This document shows positions 1-5,238 of a DNA stretch of 6,435 nucleotides, piece after piece. The translations under genes were made by a program, and so were the position numbers. The stretch lies in assembly GCA_002347035.1 (NCBI GenBank), contig DEAM01000013.1:1-6435 (forward strand), read 5' to 3'. The stretch comes from Gemmatimonadales bacterium UBA2982 (GTDB lineage Bacteria > Gemmatimonadota > Gemmatimonadetes > Longimicrobiales > Gaopeijiaceae). The stretch's first letter is position 1. The number at the start of each line of letters is the position of its first letter. The notes under the pieces were generated by a model, which worked only from the letters and a program-made list of their open reading frames with translations, did not search any database and was not told where the DNA came from.

Positions 1-305
1 TCGAATTCAATATGAACGTCCAACAGGCCGTAGAGGCCGCGACGGTGACGAGCAGCGCCTTCGCTGCATCAAATTATCCCAACCCGGTCCGTGGTATGCT
101 GACCATGCCGGTCGTACTGGCCGATGGTGTTGCGGATAACCTCGCCGCACGTGGCCACCGCATCGAGGTTGGAGAACTCCAGCAGCCGTACCGGATGGCA
201 CTATCTGGTGCTGGGGCGGTGAAGATGGTGATGATCGATCCAGAGACCGGTGTCATGTACGGTGGGGTGAGCCCTGCGAAAAGTGACTACGTGATCGGTC
301 GTTAG
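1..305 (+). CDS. Gamma-glutamyltransferase, C-terminal fragment (cut by left window edge)
   Basis: The frame is open from the first bases of the window (codons from base 3 read E-F-N before M-N-V-Q-Q-A-V-E-A) and ends at TAG 303-305, so only about the last 100 residues are present. The segment M-N-V-Q-Q-A-V-E-A, the later D-N-L-A-A-R-G-H-R-I and the ending with I-D-P-E-T-G-V and G-G-V-S-P follow the C-terminus of gamma-glutamyltransferase small subunits (family consensus: GMNvQqAveAP, then LxxrGH, then GxxxGGxDPR). These are N-terminal nucleophile hydrolases that cleave the gamma-glutamyl bond of glutathione and related compounds, usually in the periplasm. The catalytic threonine would lie upstream of the window and cannot be checked. 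The usual AP-R/H after the QQAVEA helix and the final DPR are replaced here (EAATVTSS, SPAKSD), so this is a divergent member. The ATG at 12 is internal, not the start. Confidence 0.8.
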   Translation, partial: EFNMNVQQAVEAATVTSSAFAASNYPNPVRGMLTMPVVLADGVADNLAARGHRIEVGELQQPYRMALSGAGAVKMVMIDPETGVMYGGVSPAKSDYVIGR

Positions 306-346
306 TTTTTGTCGTGCCCACACTGAAAGCAGGAATACAAAGTAGA

Positions 347-1264
347 ATGACCCGCTCGATCCTGATGGCATTTGGGAGTGTAGTCCTTACTTCTGCTCAG
401 CCCGCGAGCGGCCAACTACCTCCGGGTGCGATGACGCCCACCCAGGCAGAAATCGAAAGGACAGTTCCCCGGATCGGCCTGGACGTTCCGTTTCATCTGG
501 TGGACGGGTTTATAATGCTCGAAGGGGTTGTTAACGGGGAGTCCGGGTTCTACATGCTCGACACGGGTTCACCATTCGCGTTGTTCCTGAATAACCATCT
601 TCTAACCCTCGGCCCATCTCGGCAGATCGCCTCTGGTTCGGCTGGATCAGGTCAGAGAGTGGTCGTGCTTGCCCACGAGAATATCGATTCTCTAACCCTT
701 TGGGGTGACGTTCGATTCAAAGATGTGCGGTGGGTGCAAAGTGCGGACTTCAGCTTCATCGAAGAGGGTATCGTGCCACAGTACCTCGGCTTCATTGGAC
801 ATGGGATTCTGAAGAACTTCGAGTTCACGATTGATTACGATAGCAGCAATTTGTTCTTCTCCCAGCTCGACCCCGATGGTGGTGCGCTAGTAAGCCGTGT
901 ACCGCCGGAGAACGTGCACGCAACACTGACGTTTGCCTGCCGCAATTGCGATCAGCAGTACGACCAGATCCCGTTCAGGCTTGGTCAAATCCCACTGACT
1001 CTCGAAATAGATACCGGGAATTCAGGAGGCCAGCTCACCCTAACAGCAAGAACCAAAGAAGCTCTTGAGAATTCGGGACACCTCGCTGCTCAAGGCGATT
1101 CCTATATCCTCGAAGGACTGGAGTACGAAGAAGTAAGCTTCTCGGTAGACGGTCTTCGAGTCATGGTGGGCGAGACTGATGGAGGAACCCTCGGCTATAG
1201 CTTCCTAAGACAGTTCAAGACGGTGTGGAACTACCAACTGGGGACCCTGGTTCTAGTCAGGTAG
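347..1264 (+). CDS. Secreted two-lobed retropepsin-like aspartic protease
   Basis: A 305-residue protein beginning with a Sec-type signal peptide (hydrophobic residues about 4-17, small residues near 20-22). Two retropepsin-like halves follow. Lobe 1 has the catalytic-type D72-T73-G74-S motif preceded by hydrophobic residues, and later the hydrophobic-glycine segment LGFIGHGIL (147-155) with TIDY after it. Lobe 2 repeats the plan with D222-T223-G224-N and LGYSFLRQF (282-290) before the C-terminus. This matches bacterial aspartyl protease (Asp_protease_2 / gag-asp type) domains arranged in tandem, so one chain could supply both catalytic aspartates. It should cleave peptides outside the cytoplasm; the substrate is unknown. 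I chose ATG 347 over the in-frame GTG at 314 because it puts the signal peptide at the N-terminus and has an AGGAA at 331-335. It lies 41 bases after the gamma-glutamyltransferase stop on the same strand, so co-transcription is possible. C198 and C201 form a CxxC between the lobes. Confidence 0.78.
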   Translation: MTRSILMAFGSVVLTSAQPASGQLPPGAMTPTQAEIERTVPRIGLDVPFHLVDGFIMLEGVVNGESGFYMLDTGSPFALFLNNHLLTLGPSRQIASGSAGSGQRVVVLAHENIDSLTLWGDVRFKDVRWVQSADFSFIEEGIVPQYLGFIGHGILKNFEFTIDYDSSNLFFSQLDPDGGALVSRVPPENVHATLTFACRNCDQQYDQIPFRLGQIPLTLEIDTGNSGGQLTLTARTKEALENSGHLAAQGDSYILEGLEYEEVSFSVDGLRVMVGETDGGTLGYSFLRQFKTVWNYQLGTLVLVR

Positions 1265-1348
1265 CACCAAAGCGGAAGAGTAAAGCAATGTTGTACAGTC
1301 CAGACTAGCCCCAAGAATAGCTGCTTCCTATCAACGACAATCGTGCCT

Positions 1349-2116
1349 TTATGGACTTGGGAAAAAACTGCTACTACGGCCTGAAAAACGGTACCATATC
1401 AGCCCACCCCACTCGTGGAGAGCTGTAGATATCATCCAGGTTGAGTGCGTAAAGCTAAACCCACCCCAACTGGATCGCCGTTGAGTCTTGTAGTCTACAG
1501 GAAATGCTAAGACCTCCCAGCCTTGGGCCCGAAAAGCCCCTACCGCACGCGGCATGTGGCTCGCTGATGTGACAAGAAGCCAACCTCTTGTATCAGAGAC
1601 TAAGCGCCGTGCTAGTAGTGCACTCTCAGCTGTGTTTCTAGAGTTCATTTCGTAAGTTATCCGGGCACTGTCTAGGCCAAGCCCACTAAAGATCGTGCGA
1701 GCAGCAAGTGCATTCTTCTCCACATCTGTGCTCCAGGGCCTTCCCCCGCTGTATACGACTGGGAGATTCGGGTAGGACCTCGCGAGGATCACAGCCTCCA
1801 AGAGTCGGTCTCCTGCTTCTCTCAATGATGCAACACCTCTGGAGGCAGTAATCGCTACGTCTTCTCCACCCGCTAGTACCAGAATTCCCCTGACAGATGA
1901 AGGCAGTGCTGAAGGGCGCGGAAATCGTTCCTCTAATGGTGACACCAACCACCCACCCAGCGGAGCGATAGATATGAAGAGGGCTGTAGCGATAATGCAG
2001 TACAGAATTCGTCGTCCAGATACCACCCAACCACGAGCCAGAAAAACCGCTACCACGACTAGTCCTAACAGAATTAGACGATCAGGTTGTAGAATCCATT
2101 CCAACCGGCTCATCAT
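1349..2116 (-). CDS. ElyC/SanA/YdcF (DUF218) family membrane protein
   Basis: A 255-residue protein with two N-terminal membrane segments (about residues 13-27 and 37-51) followed by a DUF218 domain. Family motifs are clear: ILVLAGGE (78-85), YSGG (122-125), E-x3-S-R-N-T-A-E-S-A (156-165), LVTSASHMPRA (181-191) and the closing HEWGGLIWYR (234-243). Order and length agree with ElyC of Enterobacteria (about 260 residues), an inner-membrane protein linked to peptidoglycan and lipid-carrier homeostasis. The molecular reaction of DUF218 proteins is not settled, and YdcF-like members bind S-adenosylmethionine, so the role here is inferred as envelope maintenance. I chose ATG 2116-2114 over the upstream GTG (2140) because a GGAG sits 7 bases before it and the first membrane helix then starts near the N-terminus. 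The gene converges with the protease gene, with 84 bases between their stops, and is divergent from the beta-barrel gene. Confidence 0.85.
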   Translation of the reverse strand: MMSRLEWILQPDRLILLGLVVVAVFLARGWVVSGRRILYCIIATALFISIAPLGGWLVSPLEERFPRPSALPSSVRGILVLAGGEDVAITASRGVASLREAGDRLLEAVILARSYPNLPVVYSGGRPWSTDVEKNALAARTIFSGLGLDSARITYEMNSRNTAESALLARRLVSDTRGWLLVTSASHMPRAVGAFRAQGWEVLAFPVDYKTQRRSSWGGFSFTHSTWMISTALHEWGGLIWYRFSGRSSSFFPSP

Positions 2117-2123
2117 ATTCTCG

Positions 2124-2127
2124 CTCC
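2124..2127 (-). promoter_or_regulatory. Ribosome binding site deciding the start of the DUF218 gene
   Basis: On the minus strand GGAG is followed by 7 bases and then ATG ATG. This supports initiation at 2116 (or the adjacent ATG at 2113) rather than at the in-frame GTG at 2140, which has no comparable site. Confidence 0.6.
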
Positions 2128-2163
2128 GTAGTTCTCGCACTTGGGTAGCACGCGAATCCCTGA

Positions 2164-2213
2164 CTTAGCGACAAGCTAAGAAGAATCAAACAGGTTCGAA
2201 CCTTATTTCTTAG
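2164..2213. promoter_or_regulatory. Overlapping inverted repeats, possible operator or alternative RNA hairpins
   Basis: CTTAGC (2164-2169) is an exact inverted repeat of GCTAAG (2175-2180) with a 5-base loop. The same central arm, as CTAAGAA (2176-2182), also pairs exactly with TTCTTAG (2207-2213), enclosing a perfect 12-bp palindrome AGGTTCGAACCT (2192-2203). The central arm cannot pair with both sides at once, so the two stems are mutually exclusive. The cluster begins 48 bases upstream of the DUF218 start. It could be a protein-binding operator or a leader RNA with two folds. Only the base pairing is seen; function is inferred. Confidence 0.4.
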
Positions 2214-2219
2214 ATGACA

Positions 2220-2241
2220 CTTTAATCTAAAAGCTTTAATC
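2220..2241. repeat. 8-bp direct repeat CTTTAATC, 14-bp period
   Basis: CTTTAATC occurs at 2220-2227 and again at 2234-2241, with AAAGCTTT between and overlapping. The position, upstream of the leftward DUF218 gene and next to the inverted-repeat cluster, would suit a binding site for a regulator that recognises tandem half-sites. It could also be chance in an AT-rich spacer. Confidence 0.35.
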
Positions 2242-2315
2242 GCTATCGGGTGATTATTTGGCAAGCGGACCAAAATCGCCCTAATTCTTCCTTTACCCTA
2301 CACGGGAGCATGAGA

Positions 2316-2343
2316 TTACACTGAAAGACTAGCGTTCTATAAG
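2316..2343 (+). promoter_or_regulatory. Possible rightward promoter for the beta-barrel gene
   Basis: TATAAG (2338-2343) matches the -10 consensus at five of six bases. A poor -35 candidate, TTACAC (2316-2321), lies 16 bases upstream. The leader would be about 150 bases, which is long, and the organism's sigma-factor preferences are unknown, so this is only a candidate. Confidence 0.25.
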
Positions 2344-2491
2344 TTTGGGAATGGGTGCCATGAAATAGGCGGAATGGACTCCACCAGCGGGTTCATTCTC
2401 TAGCGTGGGTTAAGGGGAGGAATACATCTTTGCAGAAAGTAATCCATGAAGAGGAGGAAGGAGTCAGTGGGAATTCCTGGCATCGTGTCTT

Positions 2492-2498
2492 GGGGGAA
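2492..2498 (+). promoter_or_regulatory. Ribosome binding site deciding the start of the beta-barrel gene
   Basis: GGGGGAA is followed by 7 bases and then ATG 2506. This favours that start over the in-frame ATG at 2446, and the protein from 2506 begins directly with a signal peptide. Confidence 0.6.
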
Positions 2499-2505
2499 TA
2501 ATGCT

Positions 2506-3129
2506 ATGCAAAGACTGTCTTTGTTATTTCTTGTTTCTTTTTCGCTCGCGGCCCCTCTAGATGGCCAAAGCATGATGATGCTGAGTGCAGGCACCAATAT
2601 CGCCACCTGGGGTGGTGAGGATGCGGTGAGTCCTGGGGCGACGCTGTACCAAAAAACTGGATTAAATGTTGGAGCTTCTGTCCTTATTTCAATCACTGAT
2701 AATATGGGAATCCAGCTAGGAGGAGCGTACTCATCGAAAGGAAAAAAGGAAGGAGACGGTGGGGCCATCTCTCGTATCAGGATGGACTACTTCGAACTGC
2801 CAGTTCTTCTCAGGACAAAAATCCCCTCTTACCGCTCAGCCTTCAGTTACCATTACTTTCTGGGCGCAGCAGTAGCTTTTCTGACTAAATGCAGTGTGAC
2901 CTCTCCTTCAGCTTCTGTGACAAGTTGCACCGAAACTGATCTCCTTAGGAAGAGCCTGGATCTTGGCGCGATCGGAGGCGTTGGAGTAGACGTAGAAGTA
3001 TCAGACGCATTCAGCTTGATCGTCGATGTAGTCTACAACTTTGGACTTTCTTCAATTGATAAGGCTGGTAAAGATATCAAGAATCGCGCATTCACCATGC
3101 AGGCCGGTATTGGTTTCCCTATAGGGTAG
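2506..3129 (+). CDS. Small outer-membrane beta-barrel protein (OMP_b-brl / porin-family type)
   Basis: A 207-residue protein with a Sec signal peptide (residues 1 to about 20-22, MQRLSLLFLVSFSLAAP then LDGQS). The rest is a run of amphipathic beta-strand-like segments: LNVGASVLISI (53-63), MGIQLGGAYSSKG (67-79), MDYFELPVLLRTKI (93-106), HYFLGAAVAFLTK (116-128), DLGAIGGVGVDVEV (152-165), FSLIVDVVYNFGL (169-181) and the terminal FTMQAGIGFPIG. The DYFELPVLLR strand and the YxFLGAAxAF strand are typical of outer membrane beta-barrel domain proteins of the PorT/OMP_b-brl_2 kind, and about 200 residues fits an 8-stranded barrel. C129 and C141 flank a Ser/Thr-rich loop and could form a disulfide. 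The gene is AT-richer than its right-hand neighbours. Its exact role (adhesion, structural or transport) is not evident. Confidence 0.75.
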   Translation: MQRLSLLFLVSFSLAAPLDGQSMMMLSAGTNIATWGGEDAVSPGATLYQKTGLNVGASVLISITDNMGIQLGGAYSSKGKKEGDGGAISRIRMDYFELPVLLRTKIPSYRSAFSYHYFLGAAVAFLTKCSVTSPSASVTSCTETDLLRKSLDLGAIGGVGVDVEVSDAFSLIVDVVYNFGLSSIDKAGKDIKNRAFTMQAGIGFPIG

Positions 3130-3285
3130 AGCCTAATAAAGCCCCTACCGCCAATGAAAGTTAGTCGTGTCAGTAGCAGTAGCTTGTTAGACAATTCGCA
3201 GTGGATGTGGCCTTCTCACCTCCCGAGCTACCCGCCTGCCCCCCGAGGACGCCACAGCCGTGAAGATTCTCCGGGTCTGACTCGC

Positions 3286-3310
3286 GACCCGTCGACCCGT
3301 CCACTATGCT
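3286..3310 (+). promoter_or_regulatory. Tandem 8-bp repeat next to a weak -10, upstream of the LDI-like gene
   Basis: GACCCGTC is repeated perfectly at 3286-3293 and 3294-3301. A weak -10-like TATGCT follows at 3305-3310, and the start codon of the downstream gene is at 3348. The repeats sit where the -35 region would be, and no good -35 hexamer is present. That arrangement would suit an activator-dependent promoter, but it is inferred from position only. Confidence 0.3.
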
Positions 3311-3347
3311 TGTAGGAATCGACTCGATCACTCGCACGGAGTAGCCC

Positions 3348-5144
3348 ATGACACGGCCCAAGCCAGTCTCTCGCAGAGGGTTCGTCAAGGCGGTGGGTGG
3401 CCTCGCGGGCACAGCTGCTTTGCCCGCAGACAGCTGGGTAGGAGTCCCCACAGCTCAGGCACCTCAAGTATCCGGTACCGTTCAGCCTGCGCTTACGCTT
3501 CGTAACGACGATCCGTACCCCGGCCTGACTCCACGCGGTGCCGGATGGCTGCGCTTCCTCTGGGAGAAGGCGACAACGAGGGACAATTGGAGTTCGGCTG
3601 GTGTCCCACATCCGTGGTGGGACCGATACTCGGTTCCCGTGGTCTTGAGTTACGGCCGGTTCGATCTCTCGTTTTCCGCGTATGGCCTCCTCTTGATGGC
3701 GGACCAGACCCCGGCCTGGCGAGAGGTTTACACGCGAATCACAGACGAGCTCACTAGCCGCTACCCCACCTACTGGGGTGCAGTCGACTGGCTGACACAT
3801 ATCGGAGATGACCCCAAGCGCGAGAATTATCCTCGTCCGATCATGGCCCAGATCCCTGAGCAGTTGCGCGGGCGCTACAATCGCTTCGGCTGGACCGCCA
3901 ACGGCACCGAGCCGTGGGGACTGCAACCTGACCCCATCGGCGCTGACGGCTACCTGTTTTTCCGAGCATGGTTTCTGCTCCTGCTCGCCACTTACAAGTA
4001 CATCTCGGGCGACGACAAATGGGCTGAACCCTTCGACGTCACCGGCTACGGCGACGAAACGTTCGAGTGGGACACGCACCGAATTGCCGAGCGCCTTGAG
4101 TCGCAGTATCGGGAACGCCCGGAAGGACCTCACTGCGAGAACACCAAGATCTGGGTGTTTTGCAACTCGGCCGGTGGCCTGGGGATGCGCTTGTACGACA
4201 GAGTCTTCGAGCGCAATACGTATCAGGCATTTGAGAACTTCGTGGACTACACGCGAGAGAACTACATCAGCGTCGGCTCGGACGGGGGGCTTGAACGAAT
4301 CACGTCGTATTACGACCCGATTGAGGACTTTCACTTTGGCGGTAACCCGGCCGGTGGCCTGAACACAGCTCATCTGATGCTCCCGCAGAACCGCGAGCTC
4401 GGTACGATGATTTACGAGGCCGTGGCAAACACGCTGGGGTGGCGCGCAGGCACCGACGATCTTCGTCCCAACACGAATGGGCTACTCCTGGCCAAGGAAC
4501 TTGGGGACGAGACGGTCTACCGGCGCCTGCAAGCGGCGGCTGAACGTTCCAACGAACCGAGGGCATTCGGCGAGCAGCAGGAGCAGTTCGGGTGGTTCTT
4601 CAACAATAAGGAGGCCTATCCTCGCGGCCAGAGCAGCGCCATGCTGATGGCGGCCGAGGTCGCTTCCCCCGGCGATTGGTCGCGGGCTTTCGAGGCACCT
4701 CACCTGGATAAGTACACTGCGCCCACTGTAGAAGGGATCGACTTCCCTTCCCTGGGTGTGTCGCAGGCTTGGAATGATCGAAATGCCGGTGTGCTCAAGG
4801 TCGCAATGTATGCCGCGACGCCTGACCAACGGGGTGGTGAGACAAGCTGGCGCGTGACCAATCTACCGAGCACAAGCGACGTCAGTGTGCGCTTGAACGG
4901 TCAACCGTTTACGCGCTTCGAGGTCACCGGTCCGAATACGATTCGCATCGATTCCACCATCGACACCCATCAGTTTGAAATCGTGACCGGGTACCGCGGT
5001 GACGGTCCAGAGGCCGCTCAGGGCTTGGCACGAACCGCCGCCGATCGAACTACAGCATCCGCTTCGGTCTTGGCCGCAACAAAAGCTGCATCTACCGGAT
5101 CCGATCCCGTCATGAGCAGCCCTGGCTGCCCCTGCTGCCCCTGA
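3348..5144 (+). CDS. Tat-exported linalool dehydratase/isomerase-like protein
   Basis: A 598-residue protein starting with a twin-arginine signal peptide (S-R-R-G-F-V-K at 8-14, then a weakly hydrophobic Gly/Ala stretch), so it is probably folded before export to the periplasm. Residues from about 95 to 435 resemble the linalool dehydratase/isomerase (Ldi) alpha/alpha-barrel domain: FDLSFSAYGLLLM (105-117), TPAWREVY (121-128), YWGAVDWL (142-149), GYLFFRAWFLLLLATYKYISGD (201-222) and C263-x8-C272 followed by NSAGGLGMRLYDRV. The Castellaniella enzyme, which interconverts linalool, geraniol and myrcene in the periplasm, uses two cysteines nine apart (C171/C180, from memory), the same spacing as here. 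I see no histidine in the 201-222 helix, where that enzyme's catalytic histidine should fall, so the reaction may differ. A beta-rich C-terminal part (about 498-550) and an Ala/Thr tail ending GCPCCP are extra; the Castellaniella protein is about 400 residues. GGAG 6 bases before ATG 3348 supports the start. Confidence 0.7.
   Translation: MTRPKPVSRRGFVKAVGGLAGTAALPADSWVGVPTAQAPQVSGTVQPALTLRNDDPYPGLTPRGAGWLRFLWEKATTRDNWSSAGVPHPWWDRYSVPVVLSYGRFDLSFSAYGLLLMADQTPAWREVYTRITDELTSRYPTYWGAVDWLTHIGDDPKRENYPRPIMAQIPEQLRGRYNRFGWTANGTEPWGLQPDPIGADGYLFFRAWFLLLLATYKYISGDDKWAEPFDVTGYGDETFEWDTHRIAERLESQYRERPEGPHCENTKIWVFCNSAGGLGMRLYDRVFERNTYQAFENFVDYTRENYISVGSDGGLERITSYYDPIEDFHFGGNPAGGLNTAHLMLPQNRELGTMIYEAVANTLGWRAGTDDLRPNTNGLLLAKELGDETVYRRLQAAAERSNEPRAFGEQQEQFGWFFNNKEAYPRGQSSAMLMAAEVASPGDWSRAFEAPHLDKYTAPTVEGIDFPSLGVSQAWNDRNAGVLKVAMYAATPDQRGGETSWRVTNLPSTSDVSVRLNGQPFTRFEVTGPNTIRIDSTIDTHQFEIVTGYRGDGPEAAQGLARTAADRTTASASVLAATKAASTGSDPVMSSPGCPCCP
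5126..5143 (+). repeat. 9-bp tandem duplication at the stop codon of the LDI-like gene
   Basis: CTGCCCCTG is present twice head to tail (5126-5134 and 5135-5143), and the A at 5144 completes the stop. The duplication generates the terminal C-P-C-C-P residues and places the TGA stop across the end of the second copy. It is probably a replication-slippage product. Confidence 0.7.
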
Positions 5145-5238
5145 CCTCATGATACCCGCAACTTAGACGGGGCACCCTAAGGTCAGCTGAGCGTCGCCAA
5201 CCAAACGATCGTCAATCCGCCTGTGGCCTCTCCCGTTC

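Larger units (their letters stand above)
2117..2505. other. Divergent intergenic region between the DUF218 and beta-barrel genes
   Basis: These 389 bases separate two divergently oriented genes and should hold both promoters. On the left side lie overlapping inverted repeats (2164-2213) and an 8-bp direct repeat (2220-2241), both upstream of the leftward gene. A possible rightward -10 lies at 2338-2343, which would leave a leader of roughly 150 bases before ATG 2506. The frames inside it (for example the minus-strand frame ending at 2082) show no family resemblance, and I take them as non-coding. I found no convincing sigma-70 promoter for the leftward gene. Confidence 0.6.

Noticed and set aside
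314..346. Upstream GTG start for the aspartic protease
   Set aside because: ATG 347 begins the signal peptide directly. The added 11 residues bring no motif, and no good ribosome binding site precedes the GTG.
2192..2203. GGTTCGAACC, a tRNA T-loop-like sequence
   Set aside because: The flanking bases do not give a clean T-stem, and no anticodon or D-arm could be laid out. The CTAAGAA/TTCTTAG arms are too close together for a full tRNA.
2082..2273. A 63-codon minus-strand frame with a lipoprotein-like hydrophobic stretch
   Set aside because: It overlaps the start of the DUF218 gene, runs through the inverted-repeat cluster, has no visible ribosome binding site, and shows no similarity after the hydrophobic part.
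2446..2505. Upstream in-frame ATG for the beta-barrel gene
   Set aside because: It would place 20 charged or polar residues before a good signal peptide, while ATG 2506 has a GGGGGAA site at ideal spacing.
3125..3149. GGTAG/CTACC inverted repeat after the beta-barrel stop
   Set aside because: A 5-bp stem with a 15-base loop and no T-run is too weak to call a terminator.
3808..4362. A 184-codon plus-strand frame inside the LDI-like gene
   Set aside because: It is Ser/Thr/Arg-rich with no domain, and is a frame shadow of the real gene.
3228..4373. A 381-codon open frame on the minus strand opposite the LDI-like gene
   Set aside because: It has no recognisable domain, low-complexity Arg/Val/Ser content, and lies antisense to a gene with a clear Tat signal and family motifs. 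Long antisense frames are common in GC-rich genes.
5183..5190. TCAGCTGA palindrome between the converging LDI-like and methyltransferase genes
   Set aside because: It is only 8 bp, with no stem extension or T-tract, so it is not a terminator I can support.
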